Translations under genes and position numbers: made by a program
In this document: positions 27,949-36,479 of the stretch, in pieces
Layout: each line of letters begins with the position of its first letter
How positions within the stretch are numbered: position 1 is the first letter of the stretch
Notes under the pieces: model-generated
What the model saw: the letters and a program-made list of their open reading frames with translations, nothing else
Database searches by the model: none
Told to the model about the DNA's origin: nothing
NCBI GenBank assembly: GCA_934700345.1
Contig: CAKUXP010000013.1
Span: forward strand, 1 to 64,000
Length of the DNA stretch: 64,000 nt
DNA from: an uncultured Fibrobacter sp.
GTDB lineage: Bacteria > Fibrobacterota > Fibrobacteria > Fibrobacterales > Fibrobacteraceae
Reading direction: 5' to 3'

Positions 27949-29035
27949 AAATCCCGAGCGGAACGGCGAGAACGATTATCGGAACCTGCAAAAGCTCGGT
28001 GACCGGCAATGCCGCAAGAAGTTTTGTCTCGTGCAGTCGAATTGATCCGATGGACAGGAAAACCGAATCGACTGCGATTTTCAGGACAAAGGGGATAGCG
28101 AACCAGCTCCATGGAAAATCACAGAAAACCGCAAGCCACGGTGCAAGAAAAAGCCAGACGTAAAATGTGTAGATAAGTGTCAGAAAAAGCGTGTAGAGGT
28201 GATTGGAATAGTGAGTCCCGTTGCTCGCCCATCTCGCCCGCTGGTTCAGAAGCCCTTTTAGCGAATCCACCGGAGCGGTTTCCACGACTGCGTCCTTGTC
28301 GAGGTTGTAGCAAAATCCGACATCCGGTTCGTGAATCATCTTGTGGACGAGCATGTCGTCGTCGCCGGAGGAAAGGTGCACCAGGTCGCCAAATCCCCCG
28401 ACCCGGAAAAAAAGCTCCTTTTTGTAGGCTAGAGCCGCAGCGCTTGCGACCATGGGAACGCCCATGCTGAATCCAGCCGCCTCGATGGATGTATATCCGA
28501 GGGTCTCGAGTTTCTGGTAAGCGTGGACGATTCCAGGCGACCCGGAATTTTTCTTGGGGCCTTGCACAATCGCGATATTTCCCTGGAAGCGGCTTGCCAT
28601 CGAGCGGATCCAGCCTTTGGGCGGGAGACAGTCCGCATCCATCGTCATGAGGATTTCATAGCGGGCTTTTTGAAATCCCGTTTCAAGCGCGCGTTTCTTG
28701 GGGCTTTCGATATAGGGCACGTCCATTGGAATGTTTACGACCGAAAATCTCGGGTGGTTTGCGGCAAAGTTTTCAAGCAACCCTTTGGTGTTGTCCGTAG
28801 AGCGGTCGTTGACGCAGATGACTTCCCAGTCTCCATCGTAATCCTGGGCGTCGAGCGCTTCGAGGGTCTGCAAAGCGTGCTCCTCTTCGTTTCTGAGCGG
28901 AACGATGACGGAAACGCTCCACCGTTTTCCGGAATCTGCCGGTCGCTTCCTTGCCCGTAAAAGCCCTATCGAAAAAAACAGGAACAGGGAAACGTATAGC
29001 GCGGTGAGGATTCCGAGAATGCAAATGCTCAGCAT
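27926..29035 (-). CDS. membrane-bound family 2 glycosyltransferase
   Basis: The 369-residue protein has an N-terminal membrane helix and a GT2 catalytic domain. The domain runs from SVSVIVPLRNEEE, through the first aspartates (NDRSTDN) and MTMDADCL (DxD-like), to the QRARW motif (about residue 272). Two or three further helices sit at the C-terminus. This is the layout of processive or lipid-linked glycosyltransferases such as ceramide or polysaccharide synthases. It probably builds an envelope polysaccharide or glycolipid; the sugar donor is unknown. It is divergent from lpxA with only 32 bases between, and overlaps the end of the CCA-transferase gene. Confidence 0.88.
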   Translation of the reverse strand: MLSICILGILTALYVSLFLFFSIGLLRARKRPADSGKRWSVSVIVPLRNEEEHALQTLEALDAQDYDGDWEVICVNDRSTDNTKGLLENFAANHPRFSVVNIPMDVPYIESPKKRALETGFQKARYEILMTMDADCLPPKGWIRSMASRFQGNIAIVQGPKKNSGSPGIVHAYQKLETLGYTSIEAAGFSMGVPMVASAAALAYKKELFFRVGGFGDLVHLSSGDDDMLVHKMIHEPDVGFCYNLDKDAVVETAPVDSLKGLLNQRARWASNGTHYSNHLYTLFLTLIYTFYVWLFLAPWLAVFCDFPWSWFAIPFVLKIAVDSVFLSIGSIRLHETKLLAALPVTELLQVPIIVLAVPLGIFKLFRWK

Positions 29036-29067
29036 AACGGGTCAAATATATTTATTATTTCTTCTGT

Positions 29068-29826
29068 ATGATTCATCCGTCAGCCTATGTAAGCCCCAAA
29101 GCGAAAATCGCAGACAGCGCCTGTATCGGCCCGTGGTGCCTGGTCGATGACTTTGCCGAAATCGGTGAACATGTCGTCCTCGAATCGCGTGTCCATGTCC
29201 TTTCGCATGTAAAGATCGGCGCGGGAACTTTTGTGTTTGACGGGGCGAGCCTCGGCAACGTTCCGCAGGACTTAAAGTTCGGAGGGGAAGAGACGACGCT
29301 TGAAATCGGCGCCCATGTAAAAATCCGCGAATACGTGACCGTTCATCGCGGCACTTCCGTCTCGGGCAAGACCGTTATCGGGGATAATGTGCTTCTGATG
29401 GCATACGTCCATGTCGCCCACGATTGCTTCATCGAAAACGGAGCCGTCATTTCAAACGGGGTGCAGCTTGGCGGACATGTCCATGTCGGCGAGTTTGCAA
29501 ACATCGGGGGAACTTCCGGCGTCGCGCAAAACTGCCGCATCGGCGCGTTCAGCTTTGTCGGCGCGTCCCTCAAGGTCGATAAGGATGTCCCTCCCTACGT
29601 GAAGGCCTTGGGAAATCCGCTCCGCTTTGCCGGAGTAAACCTGCATGCGCTCCGCAAATTTCCGGACCGCTTTCCGGAAGACCGCATTGTTGGGATTGAA
29701 CGGCTCTACCGTGAACTTTTCCATTCAAAGAAAACGGTGAACGAGTGTGCAAAAAAAATGGCGGAATCCGAGGATTCCGCCATCCGGGATTTCTTTTCAA
29801 AAGAAGAAATTCGGATTATCCGCTAG
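29068..29826 (+). CDS. lpxA: UDP-N-acetylglucosamine acyltransferase
   Basis: The 252-residue enzyme catalyses the first step of lipid A synthesis, moving a 3-hydroxyacyl chain from acyl carrier protein to UDP-GlcNAc. Left-handed beta-helix hexapeptide repeats cover about residues 1-185, followed by a helical C-terminal domain. The catalytic histidine lies in VHVAHDC (His118, equivalent to His125 of E. coli), and the GNVPQDLKF segment is diagnostic. It shows that the organism makes lipid A. Other lpx genes are absent from the window. The stop codon overlaps the convergent GH5 gene by four bases. Confidence 0.95.
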   Translation: MIHPSAYVSPKAKIADSACIGPWCLVDDFAEIGEHVVLESRVHVLSHVKIGAGTFVFDGASLGNVPQDLKFGGEETTLEIGAHVKIREYVTVHRGTSVSGKTVIGDNVLLMAYVHVAHDCFIENGAVISNGVQLGGHVHVGEFANIGGTSGVAQNCRIGAFSFVGASLKVDKDVPPYVKALGNPLRFAGVNLHALRKFPDRFPEDRIVGIERLYRELFHSKKTVNECAKKMAESEDSAIRDFFSKEEIRIIR

Positions 29827-31019
29827 TTCGTGAGACCCAGGGCATCGAGAATGCCCGGATACCACTTGCTGTTTTCCCTGTCGTAGGCTTCGAAACCGCC
29901 GACTTTCGTAAATCCCCAGTATGTCCAACTGATGCCGTACTTTTCCGCTGCGTCTACCGCTTTCTTGGACCAAAGCGCATAGTATTTATCGCTCGGTCCT
30001 TCCGTTCCGCAACTGCCGCGTGTTCCGGCTGCGACTCCGAACTCTCCCATGTTCATCGGAATGTGGCCTCCGTTTACATCCGGATATAACGACTGCGCCA
30101 AGGCAACGTACTTTGCCATATCGGATGAAGCGGTTGTCGAATAGGTGTCGTCTCCATTGCATTTGTAGCCGTGTCCTTCGTGGGTAAAGTTATAGGGTTC
30201 ATAATAATGCCCCGAGAAGATGATGTTGCCGTCTTGGGGAAGTTTTAACTGATTTAAAAGGCCGAATTTAGCAGAAGCGTTGGATTCGAACATAATCGTC
30301 TTTCCCGGAGCCGCTTTGCGGATAACATCATAGGCTCCGAGCATTACATCGTTTAAAACATCCGCATTCCGGAATGTGGGTTCATTCAAAATTTCAAGAA
30401 CGAGCATTGAATCCGGAAATTCGTTCAGTTTCGTCGCGACTTGGTTCCATATTGAATAAAAGTGGATCTTTTCCGCTTCGTATGCTGCGGCGTTGTTCTC
30501 CGGATCCGCAATAAAATTATTTCCGGCGTCCATCAGTTCCTGGTACCAGTGGAAATCGACGATAACGAGCAGTCCTTCGCCGATGGCCAACGCGACATCC
30601 TCTACAACTCCGGCAAGGCGCTCTGGATTGACTTCGTGCGTGATAGGGTTCGAATTGTGCTGCCAGCGCACCGGAATGCGCACCGAATTAAAGCCTGCCT
30701 TCTTGACGATTTTAAAATCGCCGTCATCGATTGCATTGCCCCAACCCCCGTCCAGATAGTCGTTATAGCCGTAGTTATAAGGTTCATCGGGAATCTTTTC
30801 CGGGTAGGATTTGGAATCCCAGGAATTTCCCAGGTTGATGCCTTTCCCGAGCCTCTGGTTCATCGCACGTCCTGCGGAATAATCGACCGGGATGACCTGG
30901 GCTGCGGAGGAGCTTTCGGTGGAGCTGGAGGAATCCACGCGGGTAAGGCTTCCCGAATCGTCCGAACAGGCGACGAGCAAGGCTGCCGTTAAAAGAAGAG
31001 GACTGAATGTTCTTTTCAT
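29823..31019 (-). CDS. GH5 endoglucanase, lipoprotein
   Basis: The 398-residue cellulase has a lipoprotein signal (LLVAC, Cys18) and a serine-rich linker (about 22-40) that holds it off the outer membrane. The GH5 catalytic barrel follows. It opens with GKGINLGNSWD, carries the acid/base glutamate in ILNEP (Glu213) and the nucleophile in NMGEFG (Glu326), and has an HYYEPYNFTH segment. It should cleave internal beta-1,4-glucan bonds at the cell surface. AAGGA lies five bases before the ATG. It is divergent from the barrel operon at 31251, sharing a 231-base intergenic region, which suggests joint control. Confidence 0.92.
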   Translation of the reverse strand: MKRTFSPLLLTAALLVACSDDSGSLTRVDSSSSTESSSAAQVIPVDYSAGRAMNQRLGKGINLGNSWDSKSYPEKIPDEPYNYGYNDYLDGGWGNAIDDGDFKIVKKAGFNSVRIPVRWQHNSNPITHEVNPERLAGVVEDVALAIGEGLLVIVDFHWYQELMDAGNNFIADPENNAAAYEAEKIHFYSIWNQVATKLNEFPDSMLVLEILNEPTFRNADVLNDVMLGAYDVIRKAAPGKTIMFESNASAKFGLLNQLKLPQDGNIIFSGHYYEPYNFTHEGHGYKCNGDDTYSTTASSDMAKYVALAQSLYPDVNGGHIPMNMGEFGVAAGTRGSCGTEGPSDKYYALWSKKAVDAAEKYGISWTYWGFTKVGGFEAYDRENSKWYPGILDALGLTN

Positions 31020-31250
31020 GGAGATCCTTTGGATTTATCGATATGCTTCAAAACTAAATTATTGCTATGCGGATAATTTTTTTCGTTTTCTAAAAAGATG
31101 TTTACAGAAGAAACCGCCTAAATTTTGAAAAATTGGGAGGTTTAAAGTTCTTGATCCCTTTGCAAGCGTTTTTTTTCAAAAAGTAAAATGGGAAAAGTCA
31201 AAAAACAAGTTATATTATGGTTCATCGGATTTTGGAGAATTTGAAAACCT
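31020..31250. promoter_or_regulatory. divergent intergenic region between GH5 lipoprotein gene and barrel operon
   Basis: This AT-rich 231-base stretch separates two divergent transcripts and must hold both promoters. A TATATT hexamer at 31211-31216, 34 bases before the operon ATG, is a reasonable -10 box, but I see no good -35 box 16-18 bases upstream of it. No operator repeat is evident. Confidence 0.4.
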
Positions 31251-31994
31251 ATGAACGCCAAAATACAGAAAAACATCTGGAAGTGCCTTTGCCTTTCGCT
31301 TCTCTTTGTGTCTTTTTCTTTCGCTAGCATCGGCTTCGGCGAATACCGCGATCGCGACCAGTCCCGCTTTGTCATGAAACCGGCGAAGCCATTCCGCCCG
31401 GACAAGGACGTGGTAACGGTCATCATGCGCGAAGCGATTCCCCGCGGCGGTGGATATACTTACCAATACCCGCGCGAAAACCCCGAACCGGTGATGACGG
31501 ACAAGTATGCGAAGGAAGGCGCCCTTTCAATGGAAATCGAGCTAATCGCAAGCGACTATTCGGGCGTCGCGATATGCATTGCGGGCTCTGTCGATCTCTC
31601 GCCCTACCTCGAAGAAGGCGTCCTGGAATTTTGGATTAAAGGCGAAAAGGGCGGTGAAAACGCTCTGTTCGTGTTGGTCGATGACGGCGTAAAGAGCGGT
31701 GGCGAATCTCTCCAGGTCAAGCTCCGTTCCAAGAGTCTCGGCGAGATTACAACCGAGTGGACGCATTTCAGCATTCCGCTCAAGCTTTTCGGTATGACAG
31801 GCCTTTATTGGGATGCGAAGAACACGCGCGACGTGATGCTTCCCTTTGCCTGGGACAAGTTCAAGGGGTTCCGTCTCGAAGTCCGCAAGGATGAAAACGA
31901 ATCCTTCAAGGTCTGGATTGACGATGTGGTCATCAAGAAACACGGCAAGCCTTACGAAGGTCCCGCCAACTATCCTTTCCGCAATGCGATTTAA
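31251..31994 (+). CDS. exported jelly-roll-like (carbohydrate-binding-type) protein, first gene of the barrel operon
   Basis: The 247-residue protein has a signal peptide (hydrophobic core about 11-24, ending FASIG). The mature portion looks like a galactose-binding-like beta sandwich of the kind found in CBM families such as CBM11. Landmarks are GVLEFWIKGEKGG, LQVKLRS, TEWTHFSIPLKLF, FKGFRLEVRKDE and a closing VWIDDVVI. No enzyme motif is present. A GGAG box lies 12 bases before the ATG, slightly far. The first outer-membrane barrel gene follows after 9 bases. Carbohydrate binding is inferred from fold pattern and neighbours. Confidence 0.72.
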   Translation: MNAKIQKNIWKCLCLSLLFVSFSFASIGFGEYRDRDQSRFVMKPAKPFRPDKDVVTVIMREAIPRGGGYTYQYPRENPEPVMTDKYAKEGALSMEIELIASDYSGVAICIAGSVDLSPYLEEGVLEFWIKGEKGGENALFVLVDDGVKSGGESLQVKLRSKSLGEITTEWTHFSIPLKLFGMTGLYWDAKNTRDVMLPFAWDKFKGFRLEVRKDENESFKVWIDDVVIKKHGKPYEGPANYPFRNAI

Positions 31995-32003
31995 GAGGGT
32001 TTT

Positions 32004-34235
32004 ATGCGTAAACTGGTTTCTTCTTTTTTGATCGCTTCTTGCGCAACAGCCGTCTGGGCGACTCCCACCCAGGTAAAGCTCGATTCGATTCATGCGTCGA
32101 TCGATACTCTCGCCGACAATATGGAATCTACCCTGCTTGGCAAGGACGATCTGCCGGTGGCGGTCTCCGGCTTTATGGCTTTCCGCGTCAAGAATTTTCA
32201 TTACTCGGAATCGGCTCCGGCTTTTGCAAGCGACAAGGCTCGCACTTCCGTTGAGGCGATTTTCAAGGCGAATGTCGTCGCGATGCCGAATTCGTACATG
32301 ACCCTGTGGACGAACTTCGCCTTCCCGTTCGACCTTTCCGGTACGTTCGGAAACAAGTATGCGACGCAGCCGACAGGCGTTCCGACTTACGATGAACGCG
32401 TTCTCTACGACCATTCCACAGATTACTATTCTTCGACGATTGACGAAGAGTTCAACGTGGGGGCGGATATCCGCGCGGGCGTCTTTGGCGCATACATCAC
32501 CGCGGGCGGCGTCATTTGGGCGAATGCTTCTCCCCTTACCATGTGGGAACGCGAAACGTCTCCTCGCTTTTCGTGGCAATACGAGCTTTTCGAGGACGAG
32601 AAAACGGTCAGCACCTATTACAAGGAAAAGTCCTTTAAGCCGGTCAAGGAAGGTGGACGCGCATTTTGGACGAACCGCTCGTTTGGTGGCGTTTTTGCGA
32701 ATGTCTATCAGTTGCCGTTCAACATGAAGGCGCAGTTCATGGTTTCCCAGCCAATGGATATGGATGTGGGAACGCGTGACGGTCTCCGCCTTTATGCCGG
32801 ACAGCCTGGTGAACTTGAAACATACGGCCTGCACGATATGCGCGGCTCCGTCTATCACGGGAGAATCGCCAAGGAAAAACTCTTTGAATCGCTGACGCTC
32901 GGTGTAAACTATATGGGCGTTGTCTTTGACAAGGGCATTATCTATGAGGACGAATTCCGCAATCAGTATTTGACAGCGAAAATGACTCCTTCGCTTTTGA
33001 ATACGCATGTCGCTTCGATTGATATTAAGGGAAACATTACCCCGAAATTCTACTTGATGGCCGATATTGCCTTGAGCATTACGGATTCTGTCAATTTCTA
33101 CAAGTCGGACGATGCCGCCCAAACCCATGGATATGCGAAAGATGCTTACGAATCCGGGGTTGCGACACCTCAGGTCGGTATCTATATCAAGGCGCAGAGC
33201 AAACATATCGAGGGTTGGCCGATAACCGTCGAAGGCATCTATCTTCCGAAGGATTTCTATTCGCCGTATTCTCTCAGCAACCCTTCGCGCTTTACAAGCT
33301 GGCGCAAGGACGAAATGTATCTGAACGGCGGATCGCTCCGCTACACGCCGAATATGATGGGATTGAACATCAAGGTGGAACCGACTTTCAATCGCGGCTA
33401 CTTTGACTTCCAGTATGGCCAGCATCGCCAGGTCGAGGAAGGAACGGATGTCTTGGTCTTTAACTATCGCCTGAACGGTCGCAACATGTGGGAAAGCACC
33501 AATTCCTGGACCAAGCACAAACCGATTTTCTGGGCGGATTCCGGAAATGCGGATCCTCGTTCGAGCGGCTATGTTGCCCGCACCGGTGTCTTGGAGCCGG
33601 GCGTAGGAATCAAGCTCCGCCGGCAAAAGGGCGGACTTTACGGCGGAACCTGGGAAATGTGGGAGTCCTTCGTCGCCTACCAAAATATGGACCAGATTAA
33701 GAATGGCGATGTGCCTAGTCATGCCAAGTGGTCCTCTTTCCTCTCGATGATGGGAGGCTACGATATCGGGCATTGGTTCGGGACGGATCGCAATATCATG
33801 ATGACCGGCTATGCGGCTCTTTCCGGCGTTTCGACCACGATTGCTCCGATTGCCTATAGCGAAGACCAGAGCGATATGCTTTTGTGGAGCTTCTACGGGC
33901 AGTTCGAACCGACGGTTGCGGTAACCCCCAAGTTCCACATGGTCGGTATTTTGGGCATAGAAACATTCCGTTCCAAGTATGCTTACACCTCCTATTCGAT
34001 TTCAAACGGTGTTCCTAAGACTTCCGATCTGTATAGTGAAGTGGGAACTTCTTACTACGCCTATGCGCCGATTAATTACCTAGAAACGGCTATTGGCCTA
34101 GGCTTTGACTGGGATTTTGCGGATCGCGCTGGCTTGCACGTTCGCTACAAATGGATGACGCATTCCGACGAGAACCTTTCTGTAAACGATTGGCATTCCC
34201 ACTATATCGCGGCAGAAACCAAGGTCTGGTTCTAA
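32004..34235 (+). CDS. outer-membrane beta-barrel protein 1 of a tandem trio
   Basis: The 743-residue protein has a signal peptide (about 1-19, ending VWA) and a short helical N-terminal segment (VKLDSIHASIDTLADNM). Alternating aromatic and polar strands typical of a large outer-membrane barrel make up the rest, ending in a terminal phenylalanine (ETKVWF). Around residue 175 it has SPLT followed by a segment alignable with the two downstream barrels. I recognise no named family; SusC, TonB-plug and OmpA features are absent. It lies 9 bases after the jelly-roll gene. A porin or a surface-attachment platform for cellulose work is the reasonable guess, unproven. Confidence 0.8.
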   Translation: MRKLVSSFLIASCATAVWATPTQVKLDSIHASIDTLADNMESTLLGKDDLPVAVSGFMAFRVKNFHYSESAPAFASDKARTSVEAIFKANVVAMPNSYMTLWTNFAFPFDLSGTFGNKYATQPTGVPTYDERVLYDHSTDYYSSTIDEEFNVGADIRAGVFGAYITAGGVIWANASPLTMWERETSPRFSWQYELFEDEKTVSTYYKEKSFKPVKEGGRAFWTNRSFGGVFANVYQLPFNMKAQFMVSQPMDMDVGTRDGLRLYAGQPGELETYGLHDMRGSVYHGRIAKEKLFESLTLGVNYMGVVFDKGIIYEDEFRNQYLTAKMTPSLLNTHVASIDIKGNITPKFYLMADIALSITDSVNFYKSDDAAQTHGYAKDAYESGVATPQVGIYIKAQSKHIEGWPITVEGIYLPKDFYSPYSLSNPSRFTSWRKDEMYLNGGSLRYTPNMMGLNIKVEPTFNRGYFDFQYGQHRQVEEGTDVLVFNYRLNGRNMWESTNSWTKHKPIFWADSGNADPRSSGYVARTGVLEPGVGIKLRRQKGGLYGGTWEMWESFVAYQNMDQIKNGDVPSHAKWSSFLSMMGGYDIGHWFGTDRNIMMTGYAALSGVSTTIAPIAYSEDQSDMLLWSFYGQFEPTVAVTPKFHMVGILGIETFRSKYAYTSYSISNGVPKTSDLYSEVGTSYYAYAPINYLETAIGLGFDWDFADRAGLHVRYKWMTHSDENLSVNDWHSHYIAAETKVWF

Positions 34236-34249
34236 GGAGGGCGTAAACG

Positions 34250-36463
34250 ATGAATATGAATATGAAAAAAATCTTGATAGCGCTTTTCGCCGCTTCCGTT
34301 TCGATTCCCGCTGCGACGGAATGGCAGACCCAGGAACGCTTGGATGCGAAAGTGGATTCCATCAACGCGAAACGCGGTGTCCAGATTGGCGGAAAAATTC
34401 GCGCCGTGGCGCAAACTTCGTATTTCGATACGGACAACGACCCGACCGGCATCAACAAGATGCCCGAGACGGAGCGCAATGAGTTCGCGAATGCCGACCT
34501 GGAATTTCACTTCCGCCCTTACGAATTTGTTCGTGCCAACGTGATGCTCCGGATGGGAGCGGGAATGCAGGAGTATTTCTCTTCGGCTTCCAAGACGTTT
34601 TCCGTCGGCTGGCTGAATGTCGAAGGAAATATCGGAAATTCGTTCTATTGGGTCGTCGGAGATTTTCGGCAGCAGTATTCCCCGCTGACGCTCTTCTCGC
34701 CGGATGTGGAAGTTCTCTACGAACCGACGATTTTTGCGAGAAAGCGCCACATGGCGGAATCGCAGGAGCTTCTCGATGGTAACCAGCGCAACCTGCAGGG
34801 GGCAAATATCCAGTTCCGCCACTATTTTAACAATGCAGTGGGTGAACTTCGGGCGGAAGCTCTTTTTGCCCGTCTGAATCGCACATCGGTTTTGGATCTT
34901 TCGGGAGCTGAAGGCAACATTCTCCAGAACGACTCTGTTCCGGGGGCGTCCCTCGCTTCTAACATGGACAAGTGGCTTCTTGCCGCGAACCTGGAACTTC
35001 TTCCGATGAGCAAGAACCTCTATGTCGGCGTTACCCCGATGTACATCTTCGACAACGAAGATTCCTATACATACACCTATCGCCATCCGGACAAGGATTT
35101 GAACGAAGGCTATGTCTTGGACGATATCAATCCTTTCGATACGGATCCGCAGAAGACATTGATTGTCAGCGGTCGTGTAGGTGGCGATATCGCTGGTTTC
35201 CTCGGCAATCGGAATCTGATTTTGGATCTTGTCGCGGAATACGCCTATTCTTCCGATGAAATCTACAACCATGTGTCTGTTCCTGTCGTGGATCCGATGA
35301 CGGGACTTCCGGTTGTCGATGAAACGACCGGCGAAGCGGTTGCGACGGATGTGGCGACCAAGGAAACCCTGGACGGCTCGGCTCTTCTTGTTACCCTGAA
35401 TGCGGGTTACAAGACTTCGGATGCCTGGGGTATCGTCCTCGGTTTGAATGTCGTCCGCAATGACAGCAACTGGTTCAATAACCTCGCGCAGTCCCCGAAA
35501 TTCTTTGCCCGCCGAATCCTGAATACGGACAAAGATGGAAATACGATCAAGTATGGCGTAAATTCTCCGCTGTATTCCTCGTTTGATGCTTTGTATTATT
35601 ACTCTCCGAAGTATTCTCCGGCAGCAACGACTCTCGCTACAGATGATGGAGGACTTCGTGACGGGCAGACGGATAGTTATAACATCGCTCCGTTCAACAA
35701 GAGTTCCTGGAAGTCCGGGGTTTATTCCCGCTCCCAGCTTGCCTTGATCGAAACGTTGACAGATCCGGCTCTGCAACTGGTTTTGCCGAACGGTCTTGCG
35801 ACATCGAACCGCTTGGGAACTCAAGGAAATGTCACGTTCAACTGGAAGGACTACGCCGAAGCCCAGGGGCTTTTCAGCTACTTCACGCAGGTTTCTCCGC
35901 TCGCCGGGTTCAAGGAGGCGACCTATCTGGAATTCGGCGGCGGCGCCAAGGTGGATGTCTTCAAGATGCTCGGATTCCAGAAACCGCTGGAACTTTCCGG
36001 TTCCTATAAGCATTCCGAACGCAGCATCGATACGGACAACTGGGCCGCTTTTGGCGGTGTCGATGGAACGGCGGAAATCAAGAGTGACTTTATCAATGCC
36101 GGGCTTTATGTACAGTACCTGCCGCGCCTCGGATTTACCGCGGGATTGCAGTACATCAAGACGGACTACAACGCATTCCAAGGATCGCTCAGCGGTCTTT
36201 CCGCTCCGATGCTCAACAGCAAGCAGTTGCAATGGATGATAGGCCTGGATTATTCCCTGGCGGAAAACGCGTGGCTCTCGCTGAACTTCGGAATGGTTTC
36301 CGTCAAGAACGAATACAACACGGCTGCTCTTGTAGCGAGCGGTTCTTCGGTCGGAGCCTACAATCTTCCTTCTTATTACGATGTAACAACCGATGCGACA
36401 GGAAACTACAAGCATGAATTTTCCCAGTCGATTATCGAAGCTTCCATTAACGTGGAATTTTAA
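34250..36463 (+). CDS. outer-membrane beta-barrel protein 2 of a tandem trio
   Basis: The 737-residue protein follows the first barrel gene by 14 bases, with AAGGAGGG upstream of its ATG. A signal peptide (ending IPAA, about 24) leads to a helical segment (AKVDSINAKRG) and then barrel strands, finishing in NVEF with the terminal phenylalanine used by the barrel assembly machinery. Residues about 143-184 contain SPLTLFSP, EPTIFA and LQG, closely matched in the third barrel (TPYTLYTP, EPEIFA, LQG). This marks them as paralogues. There is no plug domain and no TonB box. Function unknown. Confidence 0.8.
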   Translation: MNMNMKKILIALFAASVSIPAATEWQTQERLDAKVDSINAKRGVQIGGKIRAVAQTSYFDTDNDPTGINKMPETERNEFANADLEFHFRPYEFVRANVMLRMGAGMQEYFSSASKTFSVGWLNVEGNIGNSFYWVVGDFRQQYSPLTLFSPDVEVLYEPTIFARKRHMAESQELLDGNQRNLQGANIQFRHYFNNAVGELRAEALFARLNRTSVLDLSGAEGNILQNDSVPGASLASNMDKWLLAANLELLPMSKNLYVGVTPMYIFDNEDSYTYTYRHPDKDLNEGYVLDDINPFDTDPQKTLIVSGRVGGDIAGFLGNRNLILDLVAEYAYSSDEIYNHVSVPVVDPMTGLPVVDETTGEAVATDVATKETLDGSALLVTLNAGYKTSDAWGIVLGLNVVRNDSNWFNNLAQSPKFFARRILNTDKDGNTIKYGVNSPLYSSFDALYYYSPKYSPAATTLATDDGGLRDGQTDSYNIAPFNKSSWKSGVYSRSQLALIETLTDPALQLVLPNGLATSNRLGTQGNVTFNWKDYAEAQGLFSYFTQVSPLAGFKEATYLEFGGGAKVDVFKMLGFQKPLELSGSYKHSERSIDTDNWAAFGGVDGTAEIKSDFINAGLYVQYLPRLGFTAGLQYIKTDYNAFQGSLSGLSAPMLNSKQLQWMIGLDYSLAENAWLSLNFGMVSVKNEYNTAALVASGSSVGAYNLPSYYDVTTDATGNYKHEFSQSIIEASINVEF

Positions 36464-36479
36464 TGGGAGGGACTAAGGA

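Noticed and set aside
31542..33938. Long minus-strand open frame (798 codons) opposite the first barrel gene
   Set aside because: It mirrors the codon bias of the plus-strand barrel gene, has arginine/isoleucine-rich composition and no domain. The plus-strand gene has a signal peptide, ribosome-binding site and paralogues.
34232..36415. Long minus-strand open frame (727 codons) opposite the second barrel gene
   Set aside because: Same reasoning: antisense shadow without any recognisable domain or start signal.
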